From the NCBI GenBank assembly GCA_001942185.1, contig MKJV01000081.1:39017-103016 (forward strand): a stretch of DNA of 64,000 nt, given 5' to 3'. The stretch's first letter is position 1. Every line of letters starts with the position of its first letter. The stretch comes from Pseudonocardia sp. CNS-004. GTDB taxonomy: Bacteria > Actinomycetota > Actinomycetes > Mycobacteriales > Pseudonocardiaceae. Of this stretch, positions 55,075 through 63,681 are shown one piece after another. The notes under the pieces were generated by a model that was not told the DNA's origin, ran no database searches, and was given only the letters and a program-made list of their open reading frames with translations. The translations under genes were made by a program, and so were the position numbers.

Positions 55075-55875
55075 TTGACCAGCGGTTCTGGCGGCACCGG
55101 CGACATCCAGGCGGTGCAGCGGGTCGGTCAGCTGCTGGCCCTGTTCACCGTGAACCGGCCCCGGCTGACGGTGGCCGAGGCGGCCTCCCTCGTCGGGATG
55201 AACCGCAGCACCGTGAGCCGCTACTTCGGCTCGCTCGTGCTCGCGGGCGTCCTGGAGCGCTCGCGCGAGGAACAGGCCGCCTACCAGCCGGGCCCGCTCC
55301 TCGTGCAGCTCGGGGCGGTGGCGCAGGGCCAGCGCCGGGTGCTGGACCTGGCGCCCATCCACATGCGCAGGCTCTCCCGCGAGACCGGCCTGACCTCGGT
55401 GCTCTCGCTGTGGGGGTCGGCGGGCCCGGTCGTGTCCCTCGTGCGGGAGCTGGGCACGAGCCCGATCCTCGTCACGGTCCGGGTCGGCACGGTCCTCGAC
55501 ATGGACTCGGCCCAGGGACAGCTCTTCCTCCAGTACTCCACGGACCACGAGGTGATCTCGAGGTACTGGGCGAGCCTCGACCCGGTCAAACGCCGCCGCC
55601 TCGAGGCCGACGTGGCCGGGGTGGCCGCACTCGGCCTCGCCCGCGCACCCGCCCCCATCGGCGGGCTGTCGATACTCGCGGCCCCCGTGTTCGACGACCA
55701 CGACGTCGCCGCCACCATCGCCGTGGTCGGCGTCGAGCCCGACGACACCGAGATCGCCGTGGCGCTGCGGCGCGCGGCGTTCCGGGTCACGGTGGAGCTG
55801 GGCGGCACCGAGGTGTGGCGGTCGCTCGTCCCGGGGGGTGAGGAGGACGTCGCGGAGTCGGTCGAGGCGTCGTAG
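55075..55875 (+). CDS. IclR-family transcriptional regulator
   Basis: A 266-residue regulator. The helix-turn-helix is RLTVAEAASLVGMNRSTVSRYFGSLVLAGVL; the effector domain has SRETGLTSVLSLWGSAGPVVSLV, VGTVLDMDSAQGQLFLQY and PIGGLSILAAPVFDDHDVAATIAVVG. TTG 55075 is chosen because GCGGAGGAGGACGG precedes it; the longer frame to 55033 starts inside the promoter, where TATAGT could be a -10 element. It closes the plus-strand operon and likely controls it, complementing the divergent IclR at 49851. Confidence 0.88.
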   Translation: MTSGSGGTGDIQAVQRVGQLLALFTVNRPRLTVAEAASLVGMNRSTVSRYFGSLVLAGVLERSREEQAAYQPGPLLVQLGAVAQGQRRVLDLAPIHMRRLSRETGLTSVLSLWGSAGPVVSLVRELGTSPILVTVRVGTVLDMDSAQGQLFLQYSTDHEVISRYWASLDPVKRRRLEADVAGVAALGLARAPAPIGGLSILAAPVFDDHDVAATIAVVGVEPDDTEIAVALRRAAFRVTVELGGTEVWRSLVPGGEEDVAESVEAS

Positions 55876-56092
55876 CCGGGCGGATTCGCAGGGCTCATGG
55901 GCTGGAGGCCTTGCGTTCCGCTGAACGCGGTAGCCGTCTGAACCCGGTGGCCGTCGGGTTGTGAGGGACGCATGTTCGTGTACGCGGTCTCTCGTAGGCG
56001 CGCCGGGTCACGTCGACGGCCGGGGCCACCGACCTGCGCCGGGGATGTCGCGGGCGAGCGCTCCGGTCGGGTGCGATCGTGCGGCCTCGCGT

Positions 56093-56117
56093 CGTGGCCG
56101 GGTTGGGTGCACTACCG
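56093..56117 (+). repeat. 25-base intergenic element, copy B
   Basis: CGTGGCCGGGTT...CACTACCG, 22 of 25 identical to 23839-23863, same orientation, in the second long gene-free stretch. Confidence 0.4.
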
Positions 56118-56423
56118 ACACGGTGGCTGCGTTGGCGGCCGTCCCGGACTCGAGGGCACGCCTGTTTGCGACGAGCCCGTCGCTGCCGGGTGCCCACGCC
56201 ACTGTCCGGTGGTCCCGATCCACACCCCGGGCACCGCCACCGATCACCCCCGACCCCGAACACCCACGCCGGGGTCTCGCTCGCGAGCCCGGTTCGCCAC
56301 CCGCGTCCCCGGGCCGAGCCACGGGATACCGTGGTGACCAAGGCAGATGGTGGCGATCGAAGATCGTTTGACCGCCTTGTGCCCTTGATCGGCGAGGCGC
56401 GTGCAACGGCTCGGCTCGCGACG

Positions 56424-56601
56424 GCCGCGCAGCTGATCCGGCAACCCGTTGTCGGGGAGCGCGGAAAGTCTGATCGAAATGCACTCGGGCCGGTTGCGGA
56501 TCGACCGCCGCACCCTGACCCCGAACTGGTACGGCGAGCGCCTGGACCCGGACCCGATGCTGGAGGCGCTGTTGCCCAGGCGGATCAGGACGGCGGCCTG
56601 A
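56424..56601 (+). pseudogene. C-terminal remnant resembling DUF222/HNH (13E12-type) proteins
   Basis: In frame from about 56424 the sequence reads GNPLSGSAESLIEMHSGRL, then RIDRRTLTPNWYGERLDP and DPMLEALLPRRIRTAA before TGA at 56599-56601. The R-T-L-T-P-x-W-x-G-E-R-L-D-P pattern resembles the tail of DUF222-containing HNH endonuclease-like proteins common in actinobacteria. An in-frame stop lies just upstream and the domain core is absent, so this is at most a remnant. The family link is from memory of the pattern and is tentative. Confidence 0.35.
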
Positions 56602-56662
56602 CCCACCCGACACAACGTTCCGCGACGCGCCGCACGACTCGAGCCGGGGCGATAGCCGCTGC

Positions 56663-57969
56663 TCACCACCACCCGAACGCCACCCACGCGACGAACGGCG
56701 CGACGACCACGGAGATCAGCCCGTAGGTGAGCAGCTGCCGGAACAGGCGGGGGCGAGCCGACGGCTCGGCGGCGCTGAGGATGAGCCCGCCGGTGATGCC
56801 GAGCGGGTTGATGTCGACCAGCACCGAGGCCAGCGCGAGGGCGAGCACGGCGCGACGGGGGAGACGCCGTCGGCGACGAGCGGGGGCAGCAGCGGCACGG
56901 CGGTCACGAACACCGCGATGGAGCTGGCGGCGAACGAGGTGATGCCGGCGATGTAGCAGAGCACCAGCAGGCTGAGGGCGGGCGAGGCGTCCACCCGGAG
57001 CAGATCGCTGAGCTGCTGGAACGCGCCGAGGTGCTGCATCAGGCCCACGTAGGTCAGCAGGCCGCCGATGAGCAGGACGACACCCCACGGGATCATCGCG
57101 ACGATCTCGCCCGGCGTGGACCGCAGCGCCAGCTGCAGGATCAGCGCCGCGGTCAGGCCGAGGTAGCCGACGTTCATGTCGAAGCCGACCGAGAGGACCA
57201 CCACCGCGAGCAGGCAGCCGACCGTGAGTAGGCGGGCGGCGCGCGTTGCGGTCGCAGGCGTGGTGACGGGCGCGGTGGCGACGGCGGCCCGCGACGCGGA
57301 CGTTCCGGGCCCGCCGTCGGGTTCGGGGCCGGGCGCGGTGACGGTGGCACGGCCGCCCGGCACGGCGCCGGTGCGCACCCCGACGAGCAGGCAGACGGCG
57401 CAGACGACCACCCCGGTGAGCAGGCCACCGAGCAGGAAGTTCACCGGCGCCGTGGCGGGCAGCGCGATCCCGAACTTCGCGCTCAGCTCACGGGCCGTGA
57501 CGCCGTACACGGCCAGGGGCGACAACAGCCCGCTGATGATCCCGGTGATGCCCAGTACGGCGGCCACGAGCGGCGAGATCCCGTAGCGGGCGGCCAGGCC
57601 GAGCGCGATCGGGGCGACTATCGCGGTGGCCGCGGCGGGCAGCGTGCCGACCGCGGTGAGCACGGCGCCGACCACGAACGGGACCAGGGCCACCAGCACC
57701 AGGCGGCCGTGGACCAGCCGCAGCAACAGGTCGAGCAGCCAATCGAGCGTGCCGTTCAGCCGGGCGGCGGCGAAGAGCGCGGTCACCCCGACGATGAGCA
57801 CGAAGAAGTCGGCCGGGAAGAAGCCCGTGACCTCGTCGGCCGGCACCCCGGCGGCGAGCCCCAGCAGGAACGCCGCGGCCAGCGCGCCCAGCCCGAGGTC
57901 GAACCCGCGGATCGTCGTCGCCGCGAAGAGCGCGACCAGAACGATGATCGACACGACTGCCATAGTCAT
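56663..57969 (-). CDS. MatC-like dicarboxylate carrier, SLC13/ArsB superfamily (frameshifted)
   Basis: About 435 residues. The N-terminal domain (VALFAATTIRGFDLGLGALAAAFLLGLAAG, then FFPADFFVLIVGVTALFAAAR) matches the MatC N-terminal type. GTLPAAATAIVAPIALGLAARYG and YIAGITSFAASSIAVFVTAVPLLPPL are the two substrate-loop repeats. The second frame gives RRAVLALALASVLVDINPLGITGG to the end. One base is missing near 56860 in a C5 run (G5 on the plus strand). Start ATG 57969 follows GAGAGGGCTTGTTC; ATG 57963 and TTG 57975 are alternatives. It probably imports a dicarboxylate for the CoA-transferase upstream. Confidence 0.83.
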
Positions 57970-57985
57970 GAACAAGCCCTCTCGG

Positions 57986-59173
57986 TCAGATCACTCCGCG
58001 TCCGCGCAGGTCGTCGATCTCCGGTCCCGCCATGCCGAGCAGGTCCCGCAACACGTCGGAGGTGTGCTCGCCGAGTGCGGGCGCGCTGCTGCCGGTCGTG
58101 CCTTCGAACCCCGAGAAGCGACCCGCCGGCGCCTGCACCAGGTGTGAGCGGTCACCGGACCCGTCCGGAACCTCCACCACCGACCCGCGGGCGCGGATGT
58201 GCGGGTCGGCGCACAGGTCGGCCGCCGAGTTCACCGGCCCGGCCGCCACCCCGGCGTCCAGGAGCAGCGTCATCAGCGCATCGAGGTCGTGCGCTCCCAC
58301 GAAGTCGGCGACCCGGGTCTCGATCTCGTCGCGGTGCTCCAGCCGGGCCGTCATCGAGTCGTGGACGGCCAGGTCGGACGCCCCCATGACCCCCACCAGC
58401 CGCTGCCACATCCGCTCGGTCGACGCGGGCAGCGCGAGCCACCGGCCGTCCCGCGTGCGGTAGAGGCTGTTGGGGCTGATGTGGGGGTTCTGGTTGCCCT
58501 GCCGTTCGCGGCTCTCCCCGGTGGCCCCGAACTCGACGACGAAGTCCTCCATCATCCGCAACAGCGGTTCGTAGAGGGGGATGTCGGCCAACTGCGCCTC
58601 GCCGGTGCGGTCCCGCTGGCGGAGCGCGAGCAGGGCGGCGAACGCCGCGTAGATGCCGGTGACGCCGTCCGCGATCGGGTAGCCGGCGAAGACGGGTGGC
58701 TGGTCCGGGTCGCCCGTGCGGTACGTCAGCCCGGCGAACGCCTCCGCCACGCGGGCGAAGCCGGGGCGGTCGGCGTACGGGCCGGTGCGGCCGAACGCGC
58801 TGACGTGCACCATCACCAGGTCCGGCCGGTACTTGCGCAGGTCGTCGAAGTCGATGTGGAACCGGCGCAGCGTCGAGGGCCGGAAGTTGGTCACCACGAC
58901 GTCCGCCGTGGCGGCCAGCCTGCCGACGAGATCGGCGGCGTCCGGGTGGTGCAGGTCGACCGTGACGCTGCGCTTCCCGCGGCCGAGCATCGTCCACGCG
59001 ACCGAGACACCGTCCTGCAGCGGCGGGTAGCGCCGGGCGGGATCGCCATCGGCCGGGTGCTCGATCTTGATCACTTCGGCCCCGAACTCCGCGAGGAGCG
59101 ATGACGCCAACGGGCCGGCCAGGATCGTCGACACGTCCAGGACGCGCATGTGGCTCAGCGGACCGTCGGGCAC
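57986..59173 (-). CDS. CaiB/BaiF-type CoA-transferase
   Basis: A complete 395-residue class III CoA-transferase. RVLDVSTILAGPLASSLLAEFGAEVIKIEHP is the N-terminal motif, VVVTNFRPSTLRRFHIDFDDLRKYRPDLVMV follows, and the end LGMAGPEIDDLRGRGVI is typical. GTG 59173 with AAAGGAAATCCC before it is preferred over GTG/ATG starts up to 59209. It activates an organic acid, probably the dicarboxylate brought in by the MatC-like carrier 17 bases downstream in the same operon, and is divergent from a LysR gene. Confidence 0.9.
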   Translation of the reverse strand: MPDGPLSHMRVLDVSTILAGPLASSLLAEFGAEVIKIEHPADGDPARRYPPLQDGVSVAWTMLGRGKRSVTVDLHHPDAADLVGRLAATADVVVTNFRPSTLRRFHIDFDDLRKYRPDLVMVHVSAFGRTGPYADRPGFARVAEAFAGLTYRTGDPDQPPVFAGYPIADGVTGIYAAFAALLALRQRDRTGEAQLADIPLYEPLLRMMEDFVVEFGATGESRERQGNQNPHISPNSLYRTRDGRWLALPASTERMWQRLVGVMGASDLAVHDSMTARLEHRDEIETRVADFVGAHDLDALMTLLLDAGVAAGPVNSAADLCADPHIRARGSVVEVPDGSGDRSHLVQAPAGRFSGFEGTTGSSAPALGEHTSDVLRDLLGMAGPEIDDLRGRGVI

Positions 59174-59257
59174 GGGATTTCCTTTCACCTCGGAGTCGGG
59201 AACGACCATGCACTCCCGTCGGCGTCCTGGGGAAGGCGTGTGCAGCGCTCACCGATG

Positions 59258-59272
59258 AAAGGTTTTTCCTTT
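59258..59272. promoter_or_regulatory. AT-rich inverted repeat in the CoA-transferase/LysR divergent region
   Basis: AAAGG-TTTTT-CCTTT is an inverted repeat in an unusually AT-rich stretch 12 bases before the LysR ATG. It is a good candidate for a LysR binding site controlling both directions. Confidence 0.45.
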
Positions 59273-59283
59273 ATGGTTGGCCG

Positions 59284-60164
59284 ATGCGGGTGGAGCGGGC
59301 GCGCTACTTCCTCGCCGCCGTGGAGACCGGTTCGCTCCGCGCGGCCGCGGCCCGCTGCGGGGTCAGCCAGCCCACGGTCGGCCAGCAGATCTCGTTGCTC
59401 GAGGAGGAGCTCGACGTCGTGCTCCTCACCCGCAGCCGCCACGGCGTGCGCCCGACACCCGCCGGTGAGGCCTTGATCGAACCGCTCGGCCGGTTCGTGC
59501 GGGCCGAGGACGCGGTCCGCGAGGCGGCCATGGACTCGAGCGGCGCCTACCGCGGCCGGGTGCAGATCGGCTGCGTGTCGGCCATCGCGGAGGCGATCAT
59601 CGCGCCGGTCGTCGGCCGGCTCCGGGAACGCCACCCCGGGCTGCGGTTCACCATCCGCGAAGGGCGTCGGCGACGGTCGAGGGCGCGGTGGCCAGCGGTG
59701 AGCTGGACTTCGGTGTCATCACCACGCCGGCGCACCCGCCCGGTGTCGGCCTGCGCCGGGTCTCGCTCGTCGAGGCGCCGGTCGGCATCTGCGTCCGGGA
59801 CGACGACCCGCTCGCCGGGAGCGACGGCGTGCACTGGCGCGACATCGACGCCCGCCCGATCGTCACCATGCGCTCGGGCACCGTGCTCTGGGAGCTGCTG
59901 CACCGCAACGTCGCACACCCCGACGTCGTCGTCGAGGCCACCGCGGCCCGCACGGTCCGGGTGATGGTCGGTCAGGGGGCCGGCCTGGGGATCATCGCCC
60001 GCCTGGACACGACCGCCGACGTCACGGGCCTCGTCTGGATCCCGTTGCGCGACGCGCCGCCGCTCGCGCTGTGCCTGACCGAACGGCGCGACAGCAGGCC
60101 GTCGCGTGCCGCCCTCGTGGTCCGGCAGCTCATCCGGGCCCGGGCGGACGAGATGGTGGTCTGA
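59284..60164 (+). CDS. LysR-family transcriptional regulator (frameshifted)
   Basis: About 293 residues. The DNA-binding domain is ARYFLAAVETGSLRAAAARCGVSQPTVGQQISLLE, followed by RHGVRPTPAGEALIEPL. The co-inducer domain begins RGRVQIGCVSAIAEAIIAPVV and continues in the second frame with SGELDFGVITTPAHPPG, then TMRSGTVLWELLHRN and VGQGAGLGIIARLD. One base is missing near 59665 (gaagggcgtcgg). It is divergent from the CoA-transferase/MatC operon and could also control the dialkylglycine decarboxylase downstream, whose relatives in Burkholderia have a LysR-type repressor (DgdR). Confidence 0.88.
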
Positions 60165-60285
60165 ATGGGCCATCCGGGGCACAGCGCGTGTGCGGGTGGT
60201 GACGAGTTTCGAGGTGCACTGCTCAGGCTGAGCGTACTTGCAGACAGAATTTGCATCTGCACGCGGAGAACGCACACTGGACTTC

Positions 60286-60561
60286 GTGACTGTCACCGAC
60301 GGACCGAGCCGACGTGCGTCCGGGCCACGGAACCATGGCCCCGCGACGACCGTGACGGTGACCTGCTGCATCGACAACCACGCCCACCAGGTGCTCGACG
60401 TCGAGCTGGCCTCTGCCGCGTCCCGGCCGGCCGGCCTCGTGCAGGCCGTCTGCGGGCACGTCATCGCGGCGGCGGCGATGGTCGCACCGGACGGTCCGCC
60501 CTGTGCGCTGTGCACGGCCGTGATGGACGTGCGCCAGCCGCGTGACAGGCGCCACGGCTGA
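60286..60561 (+). CDS. Small Cys-rich protein, putative zinc-binding
   Basis: A 91-residue protein starting at GTG 60286. TVTVTCCIDNHAHQVLDV and, near the end, AVCGHVIAAAAMVAPDGPPCALCTAV give Cys/His spacing like a small zinc ribbon (C-G-H ... C-x2-C). Similar small proteins are common in actinobacteria, without known function as far as I know. It lies 25 bases before the dialkylglycine decarboxylase on the same strand and could be cotranscribed. A frame up to 60238 is also open. Confidence 0.6.
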   Translation: MTVTDGPSRRASGPRNHGPATTVTVTCCIDNHAHQVLDVELASAASRPAGLVQAVCGHVIAAAAMVAPDGPPCALCTAVMDVRQPRDRRHG

Positions 60562-60585
60562 CCGACCGGCAACCCAGGAGAGCAT

Positions 60586-61932
60586 GTGGGTGTGGATGCC
60601 TTCTGGGACGACGTCGAACGCCACCTGGTCCGGTACGGCGCGGGCTTCACGCCGCGGATCATCGAGAGCGCCTCGGGCTCGTACGTCCGCGACAGCGACG
60701 GCGCGGCCATCCTCGACTTCACGTCGGGACAGATGAGCGCGGTGCTCGGCCACTCCCACCCGGACGTCGTCGCCGCGGTCTCCCGGTCGGTCGCGTCGCT
60801 GGACCACCTGTTCAGCGGGATGTTGAGCCGTCCGGTCGTCGACCTGGCCAGGAGGCTCGCCGCGACGCTGCCCCCCACCCTGACCAAGACGCTCCTGCTG
60901 ACGACGGGCGCCGAGTCCAACGAGGCGGCCATCAAGATGGCCAAGCTCTACACCGGCAGGTACGAGATCGTCTCGTTCGACCGCTCGTGGCACGGCATGA
61001 CGTCCGGGGCCGCGGCGGCGACGTTCTCCGCGGGCCGCCGCGGGTACGGCCCCACGATGCCGGGGAACCTCACCCTGCCCACGCCCAACGCCTACCGGTC
61101 GCCGTTCCGCCACGCCGACGGCTCCCACGACTGGCAGGCCGAGCTCGACTTCGGGTTCGGACTGGTCGACCAGCAGTCGACGGGTGGGCTCGCCGCGTGC
61201 ATCGTCGAGCCGATCCTGTCGTCGGGCGGGGTGATCGACCTGCCGCCCGGCTACCTCGCCGCGCTCAAGCAGAAGTGCGTGGAGCGCGGCATGCTGCTGA
61301 TCCTCGACGAGGCGCAGACGGGGCTCGGGCGGACCGGCCACATGTACGCGTTCGAACGTGACGGCGTCGCGCCCGACATCCTCACGCTGTCCAAGACGCT
61401 CGGGGCCGGGCTGCCGGTCGCGGCCGTGGTGACCGGCGCCGAGATCGAGGAGGTCTGCCGCGACCGCGGATTCCTGTTCTTCACCACCCACGTCTCCGAC
61501 CCGCTCGCGGCCACGGTCGCGCTGACCGTGCTCGACGTCATCGAACGCGACGGCCTGGTCGAACGTGCCGCGAAGCTGGGCGAGCAGCTCGGCGCCCGGC
61601 TGCGGGGGCTGCGCGACGCGTACGAGGTCGTCGGCGACGTGCGGGGCCGCGGCCTCCTGCAGGGGATCGAGCTCGTGACCGACAAGGCGAGCAAGGCCCC
61701 CGCCGACGCGCTCGGCCAGGCGGTCACGGCGGCATGCCTCGATCGAGGGCTGCACGTCAACATCGTCCAGCTGCCCGGCATGGGCGGAATCTTCCGGATC
61801 GCCCCGCCGCTCACGGCGAGCGACGACGAGCTCCACTCCGGCCTCGACATCCTGGAGACGGCCATCCGGGCGGTCCTCGCGCGCGCGGCTGAGCCGGGTG
61901 GCTACCGTGGTCTGCGGGCGGATCCGAGGTAG
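60586..61932 (+). CDS. dgdA: 2,2-dialkylglycine decarboxylase (class III aminotransferase fold)
   Basis: A complete 448-residue PLP enzyme. LDFTSGQMSAVLGHSHPDV contains the Gln (DGD Q52) that distinguishes dialkylglycine decarboxylase from ordinary transaminases, SFDRSWHGMTSGAAA contains the Trp/His pair stacking on PLP, and PDILTLSKTLGAGLPVAA contains the Schiff-base Lys. The enzyme decarboxylates 2-aminoisobutyrate or isovaline and transfers the amino group to pyruvate. GTG 60586 is the start. The LysR at 59284 may be its DgdR-like regulator. The 3' end overlaps the convergent methyltransferase by 31 bases. Confidence 0.93.
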   Translation: MGVDAFWDDVERHLVRYGAGFTPRIIESASGSYVRDSDGAAILDFTSGQMSAVLGHSHPDVVAAVSRSVASLDHLFSGMLSRPVVDLARRLAATLPPTLTKTLLLTTGAESNEAAIKMAKLYTGRYEIVSFDRSWHGMTSGAAAATFSAGRRGYGPTMPGNLTLPTPNAYRSPFRHADGSHDWQAELDFGFGLVDQQSTGGLAACIVEPILSSGGVIDLPPGYLAALKQKCVERGMLLILDEAQTGLGRTGHMYAFERDGVAPDILTLSKTLGAGLPVAAVVTGAEIEEVCRDRGFLFFTTHVSDPLAATVALTVLDVIERDGLVERAAKLGEQLGARLRGLRDAYEVVGDVRGRGLLQGIELVTDKASKAPADALGQAVTAACLDRGLHVNIVQLPGMGGIFRIAPPLTASDDELHSGLDILETAIRAVLARAAEPGGYRGLRADPR

Positions 61933-62659
61933 GTGACGGGTGGTTCGTGGTCGGGGTCGAGCACGAACTCGACGACATCGGCGAGGTCCTCGTCGCGCAG
62001 CCTGCCCGCCTTGCGTGCGAGGACGGCCCGGACCAGCGCGACGACGCTGCGCGGGTGGAACCCGGTCACGTCCTCGCTGGTGAGGCCCGCTGTGGCGAGC
62101 GCTGCGGCCACCTCGGCCGGCGGGCGCAGCCGCGCCGCCCGGTAGCGGTGCCGCGGCATGATCCGAGTGGCCGGGATCGCCTGGAACGCACCGAGGTAGA
62201 CCAGCCGCGACAGCGCCGTCCGCGCGACCGTGTCGTAGACGAGCACCCCGCCCGGTTCCAGCACCCGTGCCGCGTGGGCGAGCACGGCGTGGAGGTCGGA
62301 GGTGATCTCGAACGTGTCGGCGTAGTAGGCGAACGAGAACGCGCGTCCGGGAACGCGTCGAGGTCCTCGGCCGCGGCCGTCCGGTAGCGGGCGGCCGTGC
62401 CCTGGTCCGCATGCCGTGCCAGCTCCGTGGCGGCGGGGGAGGGGTCGACGGCCGTGACGTCCATGCCGAGGCCGGCGAGCCCGCGGGCGAGATCGCCGCG
62501 GATGCTGCCGACCACGAGCGCCGGGGCGCCGTCGGGGCGCAGCCCGGTCCGCGCGAGCGTGCGCCGGACGTACTCCAGCCGTGCGGGCTGGAAGGACACC
62601 GCGCGGATGTGTCGTCCGTCGACGGCTCCGGGTGCGTCGAGCTCGATGCGTACCGGCAA
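61902..62659 (-). CDS. Class I SAM-dependent methyltransferase, UbiG/UbiE-like (frameshifted)
   Basis: About 252 residues. PALVVGSIRGDLARGLAGLGMDVTAVDPSP is a variant SAM-binding motif I, AAAEDLDAFPD motif II; the second frame has LHAVLAHAARVLEPGGVLVYDTV (motif III) and the tail with FHPRSVVALVRAV and VTYLGSARRP. One base is missing near 62345 (gaacgcgcgtccggg). TTG 62659 after GAGGGGGACCG is the likely start. The methyl acceptor is unknown. Convergent with dgdA, divergent from the HxlR regulator. Confidence 0.82.
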
Positions 62660-62673
62660 CGGTCCCCCTCGGA

Positions 62674-62720
62674 TCGAGTTACTCGAGGGAACCTATCGCG
62701 TCGAGTTCACCGGGGGAACC
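62674..62720. promoter_or_regulatory. Two 20-base direct repeats, candidate HxlR operator
   Basis: TCGAGTTACTCGAGGGAACC (62674-62693) and TCGAGTTCACCGGGGGAACC (62701-62720) are 16/20 identical, 27 bases apart, and fill the short divergent region between the methyltransferase and HxlR starts. Tandem sites fit binding of two regulator dimers. Confidence 0.55.
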
Positions 62721-62735
62721 GACTAAGGTGTGCCG

Positions 62736-63254
62736 ATGACCAGGACCTCGCTCGCCGGTGTCGCGTGCTCGATCGCCCGGGCGACCGACCTCTTCGCCGA
62801 CGCGTGGACCGCATTGATCATGAGAGACGTCCTGCTGGGCGTCACCAGGTTCGACGACATCGCCGAGGACCTCGGCATCTCCCGCAAGGTGCTCGCGGCC
62901 CGGCTCTCGCGGCTGGTGGCTGAAGGCGTGCTCACCCGCGAGCGCTACCAGGACCGGCCGCCGCGTGAGCACTACCGGGCCACCGAGAAGGGTGAGGGTC
63001 TCTACCCCGTGCTGCTCGCGCTCATGGACTGGGGTGACCGCTGGTACGCGGCCGAGGCCGGGCCGCCCGTCCGGCTGCACCACGACGCCTGCGGTCACGA
63101 CACCGCGCCCCTGACGGTCTGCGCGCACTGCCGCGAGCCGATCACGGTGGCGGGCACGCGGGCGCGACCGGGTCCGGGTGGCCGGGTCGGCCCTGGTACG
63201 CGCGTGCTCGCGCCCCGCATAGTGACTTCGGAGTGTGACGCGGCGGACACGTAA
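62736..63254 (+). CDS. HxlR/MarR-type winged-helix transcriptional regulator
   Basis: A complete 172-residue regulator. The HxlR core is ARATDLFADAWTALIMRDVLLGVTRFDDIAEDLGISRKVLAARLSRLVAEGVLTRERYQDRPPREHY, with GLYPVLLALMDWGDRW following. A C-terminal extension has HHDACGHDT and CAHCREPI, a possible zinc knuckle. ATG 62736 is preferred; a GTG six bases earlier is possible. It is divergent from the methyltransferase and probably controls it and itself through the direct repeats. Confidence 0.85.
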   Translation: MTRTSLAGVACSIARATDLFADAWTALIMRDVLLGVTRFDDIAEDLGISRKVLAARLSRLVAEGVLTRERYQDRPPREHYRATEKGEGLYPVLLALMDWGDRWYAAEAGPPVRLHHDACGHDTAPLTVCAHCREPITVAGTRARPGPGGRVGPGTRVLAPRIVTSECDAADT

Positions 63255-63355
63255 CGAAACGAGTCGGGCGGGCGAGTTGAGAGTTGCCCCCAGCCTCGTC
63301 CGGCGCCACGCCAGCTCCCCCGAGCGGTCGCCGGTCCTCGTCAAGGAGTCCGCAC

Positions 63356-63583
63356 GTGCCGCGTCCTGCCCGTGTCCTCGCCGTGTCCGGCGTCGGCATC
63401 GCCGGGATCATTCTCGGCGTCGCCGTCGTTGCCGCTCCACGCACGCCCGCCTCTGCGACGCACGTCGTGCGCGACGACGTCGTCACCACCACCCCGCAGC
63501 AGGTGACGCCGACCGCGGTCCCCACGGAGGCGGCCGACGCTCCCACGCTCGACGGATCCGCGGGCGCGCCGGACCGGCCCTGA
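63356..63583 (+). CDS. Small secreted or membrane-anchored protein of unknown function
   Basis: A 75-residue protein starting at GTG 63356 after AAGGAGTCCGCAC, a strong ribosome binding site. The N-terminal half is a hydrophobic signal or anchor (VLAVSGVGIAGIILGVAVVAAPRTPASA); the rest is Thr/Pro/Ala-rich and acidic. No domain is recognised. It precedes the lipoprotein gene at 63682 and may be cotranscribed. Confidence 0.65.
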   Translation: MPRPARVLAVSGVGIAGIILGVAVVAAPRTPASATHVVRDDVVTTTPQQVTPTAVPTEAADAPTLDGSAGAPDRP

Positions 63584-63681
63584 CTCGGTCACGCCCGGAT
63601 CGCGGGCTCAGCGCCGCCACAGCTTGGCTGTGTCACGGTGCGTCTCGAGACAACCAACGAGGACATGGCTCGGGAGGCACG

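Larger units (their letters stand above)
55876..56662. other. Gene-free stretch of 787 bases with decayed element
   Basis: No intact gene is supported here. Frames on both strands are arginine/proline-rich shadows without ribosome binding sites. It contains copy B of a 25-base element (56093-56117) and, at its right end on the plus strand, a short conserved-looking protein tail (56424-56601). The stretch is best read as the remains of a decayed mobile or multicopy gene. Confidence 0.5.

Noticed and set aside
55961..56371. Plus-strand small proteins in the gene-free stretch
   Set aside because: Arg/Pro-rich, no ribosome binding site and no conserved pattern; treated as decayed sequence.
60223..62412. 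729-codon minus-strand frame
   Set aside because: Mostly antisense to the dialkylglycine decarboxylase; only the methyltransferase in another frame is real.
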